The notes under the pieces were generated by a model. The model saw only the letters and a list, made by a program, of their open reading frames with translations, was not told the DNA's origin and ran no database searches. This document shows positions 21,720-34,915 of a stretch of 64,000 bases of DNA, piece by piece. The position numbers were made by a program, and so were the translations under genes. The stretch spans positions 44,706,001-44,770,000 of the forward strand of contig NC_133158.1 of the NCBI RefSeq assembly GCF_040802235.1. Direction: 5' to 3'. This DNA is from Manis javanica. Lineage: Eukaryota > Chordata > Mammalia > Pholidota > Manidae. Position 1 is the stretch's first letter, and the number at the start of each line of letters is the position of its first letter.

Positions 21720-24127
21720 CACCAACAGTAGGAACAGCACACAAACATCCACGAATCCTTTCTGGCCTAATGGGCTAGGAAAGCGCCCAGAGCTCTGGGC
21801 AGAGGCTCGGTGGACTCATAGCCCTTATGTTCTCTGTGTAATGGGGTCTGCGGCCTGTGCTTAAAGAATTTAACACAGGGAAGAAATCCCTCAATTCTCA
21901 ATTCAATGTCCGTGTCTTCAGCGTGGCAGCCTGGGTGAGAGGACAGAGGGACCAGGGAGAAAAGACACCAACCAAGTGAAAAGAAGAAAGGTTGGTTATT
22001 TTGATGGCAAAAAAGGCAGAAATTTCATTCAGTTAAAATTCAGTTCCAAATATATTCACCGTGAAAGAAATGGAGCAGTGATGGACCCTTCCAGAACAAG
22101 CTGAGTCTCTAGAGGCCAACCTGGTCCAGTCCCTGTTCTTCTCAGCTGCTGAAGAGCTCCCATCCCGCTGGGCTTCACCAGCCTCTGAGACTGGCTGTAC
22201 GAGGCAAACATGGGGCCAGAGCACGTCCGAGCCACCATCAGGTGCTGCAAAGTCTCTGTCCCTCGTTCTTTCTTTGTGAGATTATTTTTTTTGCAGGGCT
22301 GAGACACATAGTTTGTTTTGGCAGGGGAGAGGTGAGGCAGACCAAACAACATTTTCTTCCACAACACATTTTCAAAAGAAACAAAGACCAAACGCAAGAG
22401 AAACATGCTGTTTCTCTATTTTGCTTCCTTCCTCGGGCAAGTTTGCACTTCCTCAGGTGGCTGCCTGGAGTGAACTGAAGTTCTCAGTCCCCAAAGTGCC
22501 TTTTCTCAGGATCCTTCGCTTGGGTCTCCATCCCCAGGGATGGTCACTCAGCTCGCCTGCTGCATTGGTCTCTGGCTGGAAGCCAAATAGCACCCAGAAG
22601 GCAGAGCAAGTGGAGGGCCGACTGGCCGAGGTTCCTGAGTTGTTTGTTTTCACCTGCAGTTGGAACACACTTCCTGACTCCAGGAAATGACGAAGAAACA
22701 AATCCCCCAGAAATTACACCCCAAGATCCCCACTGACAAGCCATTTGCATCTTTGAGTCTGGATGTATCAAGCTACAAGGACCAGGGATACAACCTTCCC
22801 CGGAGATGGATTCAAGGATGGCACTGAGGACCAACAGGGGACAGAGCCCGGAAGAGCATGTTTCTAGAAAGGAATGTAGGTACCGCCGGTTCTAGCCTTC
22901 CCAGGCTGGCTGGGATGCAGAAGCCCTTGACATAAAGCAGCCCCATGGACAGAGCCAAGGACAGGCACCATCTCTGCTAGAGAAGCCCCACCTTCCAGAC
23001 GCATCAAGGACCAGGCTGTGGCATGAGGCCAGGCAGTTGTAATGGAACAGCAGTTTCTTTAGCAGATTCTGCATTTCAGGCCTTGCTCTTTAAAGCTATA
23101 AGTAATACAGACCCAGATACAGAGCCTCAAAACTGCAGTCGCTAAGTACTGCCCATGAATTATAGATCGCGGCAAGCCAGAAGGTGGCAGTCATCCCCTG
23201 CTCTCCACCTCCCGCCCTGCAAAGGCTCCTCTGCAGGTATCAGGCTGCGACTCCAGCCCCAGGCCAGGTCGCCACACCTCTTCGGGCTGGAGTGCCCAGG
23301 AGGCCAGGGCGCAGTCCACAGATCACACACTGGGCACGTGTGAACTACAGTAAAACAAGTTAGTAAGAGCACAGAGCAAGAGCCTTCAGGGAGGGAGAGG
23401 GCTGTCTGCTGGGAACCTAACCGCCTCCCAGTCATACAGAGGGTCCCTCCCCAGGCCAGGTGTGCAGGACTCCTCACTTAAGGCTGCAGGGCCTGGAGAC
23501 AAAGAGATCAGTAGTCCATGTCCCCAGGGGCTGGAAAGCTAAAGGGACAGTCTGGAAACTTGAGTTCAAGGGGCTGGTGAGGAGGACCTTCTAGATCCAG
23601 AGCAGATGGCTATGGTCAAGTCCAACCTTGAGCCAGACGGAGCACCTGGAGTCAAAGCACACAACCAAGGTCACGTCCCCAGGGGCCCTGGCCCAGAGTG
23701 AGAGAGAACTGGCAAGGGGCCAAGCCAGTTGTGCGGGCAGCGTGGAGGATGTAGTATTTCAGCTTGTTCTTGAAGGGTGGGTGTGATGTGACAGGTGGGG
23801 CCAGAGGAGGGAATTCCAGACCACGGGGACTCAGGTTGTGCAGCAGGCAGTCCAGAGGGCTGGGGTGGCCCTTCAGGACACTTGTTCCAGAGCCATCATC
23901 ACAGATCTTGGGAGAACCCCCAACCCCACCAGCTGCAGGAGCAGATAGCATCATGGGAATGCAAAAAGGATGACACCAAGGATCTCTGCACCCAGCAATG
24001 CAGAGGTCCTCACACCCAGGGGTGCAGGAGGTCCCAGGGAGGTAGGTTCAGAGGTGCCATCCCACAGTGACTGCATTTTGACATGTCCCAGGTGATTCTG
24101 CTCTGCGCTGGCCCATCTGAGCACAGT
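21720..24127. other. No gene recognised; possible L2 text at 23.7-23.9 kb
   Basis: Moderately GC-rich, unique-looking DNA in the region upstream of the B3GALT5 coding exon. 23745-23900 ('TTGAAGGGTGGGTGTGATG...GGGAATTCCAGACCAC') is loosely L2-like on the minus strand. Short open frames have no recognisable domains. Confidence 0.4.
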
Positions 24128-25513
24128 GGGATGAACACGCAAAGGGGAAAAGACAGTCTGTTCAACAACTGGTGTTGAGAAAACTGGACAGCTACATGCA
24201 AGAGAATGAAACTGGATAACTGTCCAACTCCATACACAAAAGTCAACTTGAAATGGATCAAAGACCTAATGTAAGACATGAAACCATAAAACTCTTAGAA
24301 GAAAACATAGGCAAAATCCCTTGAACATAAACATGAGCACTTTTATCCTGGATACATTTCCTTGGGCAAGGGAAACAAAATCAAAAATGCATAAGTGGGA
24401 CTACATCAAACCAAAAACTTCTGTACAGCAAAGAACACCATCAGCAGAACCAAAGGCAACCTACAGTGTACTCGTAAATGATTTATCTGATGAAGGGTGG
24501 AGGGTTAACATCCAAAAACTATAAAGAACTCATATGCCTCAACACCCAAAAAACAAATAACCCAATTAAAAAATGGGTGGAGGACCTGAACAGACATTTT
24601 TCCAAAGACATAAAGACGACCAAAAGGCATGTGAAGACACTCCACATGGCTAAATATCAGGGAAATGCAAATCAAAAGCACAATGAGATATCACCTCACA
24701 CCAGTCAGAATGGCCACTATCCAAAGACAAGAAATAACAAGTGCTGGCGAGGATGTAGAGAAATAGGAACCCTCTTACACTGTTGGTGGGAATGTAAATT
24801 GGTGCAGCCACTGTGGAAAGCAGTATGGAGGTCCCTCAAAAAACTGAAAATACAAATACCATAAGACCCAGTAATTCCACTTCTAGGAATTTACCCAAAG
24901 GAAATGAAATCCCTGATTCGAAAAGATAAGCACCCCTATGTCTATAGCCACATTATTTACAATAGCCAAGATATAGAAGCAACCTAAGTGTCCATCGATA
25001 GAACAAATGGATAAAGAAGTAGTATATACACATGATGGAGTATTATTCAGCCATAAAAATGAAAAAAATCCTGCCATTTGCAGCAACATGGATGGATCTA
25101 GAGGGTATTATGCTCAGTGAAATAAGCCAGGGAAAGAAAGACAAATACCATATGATTTCACTTATTTATGGAATCTAAAACCAAAACAAAACAAAATGAA
25201 CAAAACAGCAGTAGACTCATAGACACTGAGAAGTGATTGGCGGCTACCATGGGGGAAGGTTGGGATGGTTGGGTGAAGAGGGTGAGGGGGATAAAAGGGC
25301 ACAAAAAGTCTCAATCATAATACAAATTGGTCATGGGGATGGTAGTACAGCATGGAGAACAGAGCCAATGACTCTGTAACATCTTCCTATGTTGACAGAT
25401 AGTAACTGCCCTAGAGGGGGTATAGTTTAATAATATGAGCAACTGTTGAACCCCCGTGCTATACACCTGAAACCAATATAAGATTATATACCAACTTTAA
25501 TGCAATAAAAAAA
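24128..25513 (+). mobile_element. 5'-truncated LINE-1
   Basis: Covers the last part of ORF2 ('AAAACTGGACAGCTACATGC' onward) and a 3'UTR with 'CTTCCTATGTTGACAGATAGTAACTGC', ending in AATAAAAAAAAAAA. The 3'UTR type matches 33883-34695 and 54769-57079 and differs from the 12.8-15.5 kb copy. Several stops break the frame. Confidence 0.9.
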
Positions 25514-26429
25514 AAAAGAAAACACCAGTGGGCATCACTTGTAGAGGTGACAAGTTGTGGGCACCACATCATGAACAGGTGAGATCACGTACCCCAGAGC
25601 GGTGCACCACCCTAATTTTTAAGTGGACTAGTAAAGACTGAAAATATCACTTTCCCTGGAGGGACAGGAAGAAGAGCAAGAAGACAACGATGAGACTGAG
25701 GGGAAGAGGATTCCTGGGGCCAGAGATGAGCAGTGTTGACCCCACACCACCACCACCTGGCCCAGGTCTGGAAGCTAGGCCTGGGAGGTCTCGAGGAAAG
25801 ACATTTATGAGGTGGCTAATGACCCCTCACCTCCACTGTTTTCTTTTTCTGAAAGAAGGCTGCTCCTCCCCAAATCATATTAGCTTCAAACAAAATGAAA
25901 TCTGACCTCATTCTTGAGCTCCAGTAGAGGGGAGAGTGTCCCCAAGAGTGGGCGGGAGCTGAGCAGCCCCAGGTCCCTGAGTAACTGAGGAGCAGAGGTG
26001 TGAAGGGAGGTCCTCACCACTGCCCCAGGCCCACGCTGGGCCTGCGGCTCTCAGCGCCTCCCTGGTGCCCAGCAGCCTGGGAGGCAAGAGCAGCTCTTGC
26101 TCTGTGATGACCAACACGTGTTCAGCCTGGCTGGGCCACGGGTGCCCAGACACGTGGTCAAACATTACTCTGGGTGTGTCTGCAAGGTGTTTAGGGATGA
26201 GATGGAAATCAGGATCGGTAGACTGATGAAGCACATTGCTCTCCCTAGTGTGGGTGGGCCTCAGCCAATCAATCAGCTGAAGGCCCGAATAAAGGGCTGA
26301 CTCTCCCCCTAAGTAAGGGGAGCTCCTCCTACCTGACTACATGTACTGCAGCACTGAGGTGTTTTCCTGCTTTCAGGCTCAAACTGAAACATCAGCTCTA
26401 CCTAGGTCTAAGCCTACCAGCTTTTGGAC
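25514..26429. other. No gene or repeat recognised
   Basis: Mixed-composition sequence between L1 copies, with no exon, RNA gene or family I can name. Confidence 0.4.
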
Positions 26430-27700
26430 TAGAACTTACACAAATTTGAGTTCCACATGAGGAGAAAGAAGTACCTGACCCCTACCTCACACCATACACA
26501 AAAATCAAATCCAGACAGACTGCATATCTGAGGTGAAAGGTACATCAATAAAGCTTCTGAAAGAAGAGTTTTCTAATCTTCAAGTAGGCCTTATTTTTAA
26601 AGAGGACACAGAAACACAGCATAAAAGAAAAACATGATAAATGAAACTTCAACAGATACCCTCAGGAGAGTTCAAAGGCAAGCCACAGACTGGGAGAATA
26701 AATATACTTGCCGTACATGATCTGACAAAGGACAACCATCCAGAATACATCAAGAACTTCTGAGTCAACAAGGAAAGGACAAAAAAAAAGGGCAATTTTT
26801 AAAAAATGAATTGTGAACAGATATTTCACAAAGGGCATCCAAATGGACAAAACTCCAGTAAAGGACATGATTAGCCATTAGGGAAATGCAAATAAAATCA
26901 CAATAAAATACCCCCCAAATGACTACAGTGTAAAGTAACAAACACTTTGGAAAGCTGTATTTGCTTTGGCAATATCTACAACAGCCAAAGATACACCCAG
27001 AAAACCCCTCCTGGGCACATACCCAACAGAAATGATTACTTATGTCCACCAAGCAACACAGCCAAGAATGTTCACAGCACCCTGCTCATAATAACCAAAA
27101 ACGGGGATATCAGTCTTGGGCCAATCAGGAAAGAGAAAACACACAGTAACTTGAACAAGGGAAGTTTAACATAAAGAGTTGTTCATGTAACAAGGGGCTA
27201 GTGGTGAGACATTAGCAGTAAGAGGCAACAAGACCCCTAAACATATGAATAGCAGATACAAGGAGCAGCTACTGCCCCCAGTGCCGAGGAGGAAAGCCGA
27301 GACCCAGACCTCCTTCACAAGGCCGCGGCCCGGCCCCCTGAGAGCAGAGAAGCCCCTGTGGGCCCGGAGCCATCTTCACAGAGTCCGAGAGAGTGAATCT
27401 GGAGCCCAGATTATTTGTCAACTTATTTGGCAATAAGTTAACAAATGGCACAAACATGACCAAGAAATTTCCTTCATGAGCAGAATGGATCAATGAAATG
27501 CTACCTACCCTTTAAGAAATACAAACTTTTTATATGCCAACTATGTATTACCCTGACAGACATCATATTGAGTGAAAAGGCAGATGTGCAAGAGAATATA
27601 CTGATGATTTCATTTATATGAAGGTCAAAACCAGGCAAAACATATCAGCGATGATGGACAGCAGAAGAGTCATTACCTTTGTGGAGACCAATGTAAAAAT
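26430..27700 (+). repeat. Old L1 (L1M-like), interrupted around 27110-27410
   Basis: Degraded ORF2 C-terminal and 3' text in sense order: 'CCTACCTCACACCATACACAAAAATC', 'GACAAAGGACAACCATCCAGAATACATC', 'TTAGCCATTAGGGAAATGCAAAT'. L1 text resumes near 27415 and ends about 27700 ('GATGATTTCATTTATATGAAGG'). Confidence 0.7.
27110..27412. repeat. Unclassified insertion inside the old L1
   Basis: GC-richer sequence starting near 'GGAAAGAGAAAACACACAGTAACTTGAACAAGGG' separates two parts of the old L1. It looks LTR-like but I cannot assign a family. Confidence 0.35.
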
Positions 27701-27929
27701 TCATTGAGCCACACAGCTAAGATTGGTGCTCTTAGCTGTCTATAAATTATTCCATGTTAATATTTTTCAGTAATTTTAATTAAAAGTGTATCTCTGAAAA
27801 GGTAATATCTTCTGTAGAGTAGTCCAGATTTATTGGACCATAATCTGATTTTTTTTTTCACCATGCATTTCATGAGCCAGTATACCACAGAACAGACCCC
27901 TGTTTTGTGTCCAGGTCTTAATTTACAAA

Positions 27930-28472
27930 GGTGACTGAGCGATGACACAGACAGGTCAGTGCTGCTGAAAGAAAAGTTTAATGTTACTTACAGTTTTCTT
28001 AGAACAAGAGGCCTGGCTGGCCACACAGGGCCACAGGAAGGACACAGATTTGGTCAGGAAGCAGAAGCAGCAGTAAGAGACAAGTCCAGACTGTGTGGGA
28101 AGGGGAGGCAAGGCGGGATACACGTTTTAGGACTGGCCAGCTGGAATTGTGACCAGTTCTGGACTATAGGGGTGGCCTCTAGTTGTCTGGGGCCTGGACC
28201 TGGGATGACTAAGGCTAAGGGATATGTCTCCTGGGGTGCACGGGCCAGGGAGAGGTGTGGCCCTGGTTCGGTTTGCATATTGAAGACATGGTCCTGGCTG
28301 GGCCCTCTGTCATCTCTAAGAACTGGCTGGCCTCTTCCCAGCCAGAAAAGGGTTTTAAGATGCCAAACATCATAATATACAGAAAATTAAAAATAGGCTT
28401 AGCTCAACCCCAGGCAATAAAGTCCGGAGTTTGCTTTCTGAAAATTCTAAATCAGGGACAGCTGCTTTAACA
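27930..28472 (-). repeat. Probable ERV-type LTR, family not named
   Basis: 'GTGCTGCTGAAAGAAAAGTTTAATG' at one end and 'AAAATAGGCTTAGCTCAACCCCAGGCAATAAAGTCC' at the other give an LTR-like layout in reverse orientation. No target duplication was confirmed, so this is tentative. Confidence 0.35.
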
Positions 28473-28479
28473 CATCAGC

Positions 28480-29506
28480 TGGGCAGGTACGGCCAGCAGG
28501 CCCCCTGATCCAAGCCTGAGGTCTCTGCAATGATTCTACAGCATTTCATTAATTGCCAACTCAGCACCTACTCCATTTTCCATTTAAGTCAGCTTAAGAT
28601 GCTACAGAGCAGATTTTTTTAATCCCCTTTTCTTAACTTCAGGCAGCCTGCTGGGATGGAAAGATGGAGGAATCTGGCTCAGTCCCAGCAGTGGGACAGT
28701 TGGGCACTAGGTGACCAAAACCTGCTCCGGACCTGTGACCTTGTCTCCAGCTGGGGACCCTGATACCTGCCTCATAGGCGGCTGGAAAGTGCTGTTCACG
28801 TGGCGGTAACTCTTTGCCGTGACTCTAATCAAAGTGCTCCTCAGCAGTGCTGACTCTGTAACATCAACTCAGTTCTCCCCTTCAGGCTCACCTTGCAGGG
28901 AGAACCCTGCCTGCCAGGCTCCAGTCATAGACAGAGGGGCGCACTGCCCAGGGGGTGGCCTGAGCAGAGGAGAATGGTCTGGAAGTACCTCTGAGAGCCT
29001 CACCCTGGCTGGCTGATCGCACCCTGGGCCTCGCTTGCCGAGAGCCCAAGAGCCAGGGGAGAGAGAACACAGCCAGCTGGGCACTGGCCCCTCGGGGGAC
29101 AGCGACGTCCTCTTGAGCAGCCAGCAAAGGAGCAGAACTGGGTCTCCTAGCATTTGCCCCAAAATGAGTTCTTCCCAATGCCAGCCAAGGAGCTACAAAC
29201 CCTCCCCAAGCATTTTTATATCACAGATCTTTTTAACACAGTTTATAAAACAAAACATAGGATTATAAAGGAAATCGGTTATGCCAAAATAAATTTATCA
29301 AACTATTTTCTAAAGTCTGCGAGTAATATATGCAGTCTCCATTATTGCATCTAAAAACGCTTTCTAGCTCTAATAACTACCTTAATTTTGAAGACAGCAT
29401 GAGCTTTACCCATATTTGGAAATGTCTACACCTACTATCATGTGATGTGAAACTACCAGAGTTTCTTCTGGAAACGAAGTCACAGGCTCCACTACTGTGT
29501 GGCTCA
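28480..29506. other. No gene recognised
   Basis: GC-rich to AT-rich transition with no clear repeat or coding exon. Confidence 0.4.
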
Positions 29507-29511
29507 GTGCC

Positions 29512-29953
29512 TGTTACGGGCTGAACTGTGTCCCCCAAATTCATAGGTTGAAGTCCTAACTCCCAGGACCTCAGAATGTGACCTTATTTGGAGGGTCTTC
29601 ACCCAAACAGGGCCTTTACCAAGTTATGAGGTCATTAGAGTGGGCCCTGGTCCAGTGTCTTTATATAAAACTGGAAATGGGGACACAAACACACGCAGGG
29701 AGACACCAGGGAAGGACGGAGGGTGAAGTCAGGCTGCTGCTTCTGCAAGCCAAGGAACCCCAAGGAAGGTCACTGCACACCCGAAGCGGGGAGAGGCCTG
29801 GGGCGCATGCCCCCTCCTGGCCGCAGGAGGAGGTGGCCCTGCCCGCACCTGGGTCTTGGGCTCCCAGCCTCCAGGCTGTGAGACAGTACGTTTCTGTTGT
29901 CTAAGCTGCCAAATTTGTGGTACCTTGTTCAACCACCCTAGCGAACTAATGCA
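29512..29953 (+). mobile_element. MaLR/MLT1-type solo LTR with 5-bp target duplication
   Basis: Starts TGTTACGGGCTGAACTGTGT and ends CGAACTAATGCA. It is flanked on both sides by GTGCC (29507-29511 and 29954-29958), the 5-bp duplication expected for ERV-L/MaLR insertions. No internal retroviral sequence remains. Confidence 0.88.
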
Positions 29954-29959
29954 GTGCCT

Positions 29960-31919
29960 GTATTCACCATGCAAGGAGGTGCTAAATTTCAGTTAGAGGT
30001 TTGTGAAAATCAGAATGACATTTCTTTTCCCATCCCAGGCGTCAGACCCCAGGGTGTTCATCCTGCTCGGCTGCCCAGGGTCTTCCTCAGCCTACGGTGG
30101 ACGGGCTCACATGTCTGAACTGAGAGAAGGTCACAGCACAAAACTAACAACACAGAGCTTCGAGGGCAGGGAGGGTGGCAACGTGGGAATCCCGGAGGGT
30201 GGAGAGCCTGCCCCTTATCTCCACCCACTCCCAGGTCGTCTCCGGTGTCGTTTTGAGCTGGTCTCCCCACCTGACTGGGCCAACGCTGAGCTAGGACCTG
30301 GGATCGGGGCTGGGCTCGAGTACAGTGGGGCATTTTTGCACTGCACAGTTTTACCACTTTTTTGATAAAGTATCTTTTTTAATTGTATGGAAAAAATTAT
30401 GGTACTGGCTATTTAAATTTTTTCTCAAATTAGCAAAATAAACCATCAGCTTTATTTCAATCCTTCTCCTATTTACAAAATGTCTTGCCATAGACTGGCT
30501 CCTGCGGCAGCTCGACAGAGGGCCAATAGAAGGTGTCCCCTGGCCATGGCCAAGCCACCCGACTGCTCTGGGGTCTGTAGGGGAAGGGTGTGGAGGGTGC
30601 CGGGGGCCCGCCTTTTGTGAGAAGGGGATTCAAGCATTCCCACCCAGCGAGGAATGGTTTTTTTCTCTGCCTTTTACATCATCTCATCAGTTCAACCAAG
30701 CACAGTGAACAAAAATCTCATTCCTCATCAGCCTTTCATGCTGCTGGTGGCCCTGGGAGGTTGTATTAGTGAAGCATCCCACCAGCCCGGCTTCAGGAGT
30801 GTCCTGTGCCCATCTGCTGAGGCTGACCACCTGAGACGGGCACACATCCCATCGGAGGAGCCCTGGTGGAGCCCATGGCGCCCCAGGCACTGCGCCCTCC
30901 TCCCACGCCCTCCTGCCACCTCAGGGGACCGCCCCCGACACCTCACTGTGACAGGCAGAGGCCCAGGCACCAGGGGCTCACAGCCCACAGGACAAGCAGA
31001 GCAGCCGCTCTAGCTGCATCACTGACACAGCAGGTGGCGGGCAAGCTGATAAGACCCCCCACAACTCCAGTCAGGCACCTCTGAGCCCCTTCTCAGTGAG
31101 GCCCCCACCTTCAGACTCCCACGGCGCCTGTGCCTTGCCCAGTTTTTAACCAGAGTCCTTGGGGGTTGGATTAGCCAGAACACCCCACCCTCAACATATG
31201 ATCAAATTCCTCGGCCCCAGGCTCAGGGTCTGGTCAGCCTGGCCTGCTTCGTCATGGGTCCTGTGGGGTCAGGTAGTCAAAATCCCCCTGGCTCCTGAGG
31301 TCTCCTCTTAGTAATTCCCCATCCCCTGCCTCCCGCCCCTGCCCCACTGCTTGGCCATAAGTCCCGACATGTCCGCGCCACACTCAGAGGTGAGCCCAGC
31401 CCTATGCCAGCCTCTCTTTCCCCAGTTGCAGTCGTTCTGAATAGAAGAACCTGGTTTTGCTGCTTTTCCACTGTCCAGCTCTGGCTTTTCTTTGACAAGG
31501 CAGAGGAGAGAACAGAGGTCTGCCTGCAGACATGCAGGAGAGCTGCTCTGGGGAGGCCGACAGGCAGAGGCAGGGAATCCAGAAGGGCCTGGTGGGTTCC
31601 AGAAACAGGGCACTGTGCAGAAGGAAAGCTTGCAAGTGAGTTTGGAGAGAGGCAGGGCGGGCTCAGCATGGCCTGGAAGAGCCCATGAGGAGCCCAGCCT
31701 TTTCTGAGGACACCAGGGGCCCACAGTCCTTCTCTAGCCTTGACAGACTGATGAGTCTGGGGTCTGGTAGGGCCTCTGTCCTCTACCTATAATACAACAG
31801 AGAAGCCTCTGCTGTCAAACCAACAACTGAGGAGAGTGAGCCCAGGATTCAGACCAACAAGCTCTGGTCCCAGGACCCATGAATTCTGAGCTTTAGAAAG
31901 GCATTTTCGGGGGTGACGT
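29960..31919. other. No gene recognised
   Basis: GC-rich, unique-looking DNA. Many short overlapping open frames on both strands reflect base composition; none shows a known domain. Confidence 0.4.
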
Positions 31920-32275
31920 TTTAGGCAGCTCCAGCTGCCATAATGAAATACCACAGACAGGGAAGCTCAAACCCCAGACTTCTTTCTCACAGTTCTGGAG
32001 GCAAGGAACCCAACATCAGGCTGCCAGCACAGGGGAGTTCTGGGGGAGCCCTCTTCTCGGCTTGCAGCAGCCGGTTTCTCACTGTGCCCCCACATGGCAG
32101 GGAGAGAAAGAATGCACAAAGCAGGACACTCTGTGGCATCTCCTCTTAGAAAGGCACTAATCCCATCATTGGGGCCCCACCCTCATGGCCTCATCTAACC
32201 CCGATTAGCTCCCAGAGGTCTCACCTCCAAATACCATCACTGACATATGAACTTGGGGCAACAAGTCGGTCCACA
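31920..32275 (-). repeat. MaLR/MLT1-type LTR, same orientation as B3GALT5
   Basis: The plus strand reads as an LTR reverse complement: 'CAGCTGCCATAATGAAATACCACAGAC', 'TTTCTCACAGTTCTGGAGGC', '...CCTCATCTAACCCCGATTAGC' and 'CATATGAACTTGGGG'. Confidence 0.72.
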
Positions 32276-33880
32276 GCAGGGATCATCTCCCAGCATTCAC
32301 GGGCACCTGCTATGTAGAAGGAGCATCTGGCCACGGCGAGCAGCCCCGGGACTCTCCTTTGATCCCCCTCATCAGATGAGCTTACTATACAGAGGAAAGT
32401 GTCACTCTGTTCCGGGCTATTAGCTGTGCTTCCCACTGGGAAGCTCCACTTCTGGACCCTCTCTTCTGAACATGTTGACAATAGCCTCACCCAGTCTGGT
32501 GACTTGGACTCAGAAAGGGAGAGACGGGACTATAGCACAGGGGTCTGTACTCATTCAGGCTCCGTCCCCTCCCTCTGTGCCCTAACCCCTGCTGAGGCAC
32601 TGTCTGATGTTCTTTTTTTAATGGGTTTACTTGCAGCTCCCAAACCTTCAGAAACCAAGGTTTTTGAAACCTGATTCTTTTAAACCTCTGAAGCATTCTT
32701 TTCTGAACAGGCCAAATAATACTAAACGATTTTACTGAACAGTTTTACCCATAGTGTGAAAAGGAGCAAAAAGAAATGGTACCCATAGATTTAGGAAGGC
32801 TGCTCTCCAATGGGCTTTTTAAAATAAGCTTTTGATTGCTTCAGTAAGCTCAGAATTAGAACCTTTCTTCTGTCCAAAAAGTAAACAAAGCAAATTGATA
32901 ACGTGACAAAAAAGGATGCAGCAGGATGTCATTAACTGAGTTGTTGATTATCTTGCACAATCAACCATGTTACAAGAATCTGAAAAATCTGGTAAAGCTC
33001 TTTGATTGCCTGGGTCTGGTGAAATAAAGGGAAGATAATATTCTTCAGCACCACATAAACACCTTGAAACAAACACAAGAGATTTCGCTCAAACAACATC
33101 TCCCGGAGTCTTCTGGACACCTGTGGTCTGAATGGCAGAGCCATAGAATCTAGGCTGCTGGACTGGTCCTGCTGGAAAATTCTAGAGTGGTAAAAGTTCA
33201 GCATGCAAACCACCGGAACAGGGTAGGGAAGGAAGAAAAATAATTAAAACAGGGAGTGTGATCACTCTGGAAATCATGGCCTGCCAGATTTCAGTGTACA
33301 TGAAGTGCCCTAAACAGGCAGTGGGAACAGTGCCAGTGTTGAGTTGGATGGTGCTTCCATGCGATGCATCCTAATTTAGGAGGGCTTGAAATAGCATTGC
33401 TTGACAAACGAGTTCAGCTGATCTTTAAGATGATACGAGCTCCTTATCAACAAGCCTAGTCCCGCATTATCTGTTCCAGCCCCCTGCCTCTACCCTCAGG
33501 CCCCACGGTTCTCTTCCAGCATCTTAAACAGACCCCTTCTTTCCCTCCTGTGCCAATGTCCCTCCCTATGTGGGTTTCCATGCCTCATCCACCCTTCTCC
33601 AGCCGCCCAACCCCACTTCTGCCCAGCTAACTCCAGTTTGTCCCCCACGACCAGGTCCTCAGCAAAGCCACTCTTGTATTTACTGCTCAGGGCACCCACT
33701 GTAGGCTATTTGTCAATGTCATTAATGGGGTCCTAATTTATTGTTTCTTTGTGCAAACCTTGGACTTCCCTGGTGGGTAACTCCAGAAGGACAAAGCAGG
33801 GACCATTTTCTGTATTTTTCACCGTTGTAGCTTCTGCCAACACATGGTATTTGCCATGCAAATGCCCAAAGGACAGGTTT
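32276..33880. other. No repeat recognised; an isolated 93-codon open frame at 32932-33213 (minus)
   Basis: The open frame has ordinary, non-repetitive composition, unlike most shadows here, but I recognise no family. A possible splice acceptor (...ACCACTCTAG) lies within it near 33179. No evidence ties it to a known gene. Confidence 0.35.
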
Positions 33881-33882
33881 TT

Positions 33883-34695
33883 TTTAACTTCTTTTTTTTT
33901 TCAAGTATCATTGATGTACAATCTTACAGTGGTTTCAAGTATACAACACAGGGGTTCAACAGTTACCCACATTATTAAATTCTCACCCCCACTAGTGCAG
34001 TCACTATCTGTCAGCATAGGAAGATGTTACAGAATCATTGGCTATATTCTCAACGCTGTACTACCATCCCTGTGACCAACTTACATTATGATTGAGAAAG
34101 TGCCTCTTTATCCACCTCACCTGCCCCACCTACCCACCCACCCCAACCCTTCCCCCATGGTAACCACCAGTCACTTCTCAGTGTCTCTTAGTCTACTGTT
34201 GTTTTGTTCATTTTGTTTTGTTTTTAGATTCCACAAATAAGTGAAATCATATGGTATTTGTCTTTCTCTGCCTGTCCTATTTCATTGAACAAAATATCCC
34301 CTAGTTCCATCATTCTTGTTGTAAATGGAAGGATTTTTTTAGTGGCTGAATAATATTCCACTGTATATACAATATTACATTGTATATGTAGCACATCTTC
34401 TTTATCAATTTATCTATTGATGGATACTTAGGTTGCTTCCGTACCTCGGCTACTGCAAACAACTTGGCAATAAACATAGGGGTGCATATATCTTTTCAAA
34501 TCAGGGATTTTATTTTCTTCAGATAAATTCCCAGAAGTGGAATTACTGGGTCATATAGTATTTCTTGTTTTTAGTTTTTTGAGGAATCTCCATACCGCTT
34601 TTCACAGTGGCTACACCAGCTCACATTCTCACCAATAGTGTAGGAGGGTTCCCATTTCTCCACATCTTCACCAGCACTTATTTCTTGTCTCAAAG
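33883..34695 (-). mobile_element. 5'-truncated LINE-1, antisense
   Basis: A poly-T tract at about 33891-33901 marks the 3' end. The reverse complement holds the 3'UTR ('CTTCCTATGCTGACAGATAGTGACTGC') and the ORF2 tail, ending at 'GACAAGAAATAAGTGCTGG'. The 3'UTR type is shared with 24128-25513. Confidence 0.9.
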
Positions 34696-34915
34696 GAAAG
34701 TTTTGAAAAAGCAATGAGAAGATGCCCATGTCGCCAAAAGCCAAATCACGCTTCTTTACAACTTGGATACATTTTCTTACAAGAAAACGCCTTCTTTATA
34801 TGGCATCTCCTTGGGATGAAATTTTTGTTTGGCAAAGTTTTTCAGAGCATCAGGCATTTTTTGTTATGTCCATTTCACAACACTTGAATTATTTCTCAAA
34901 AGAAATAGAACCTGG

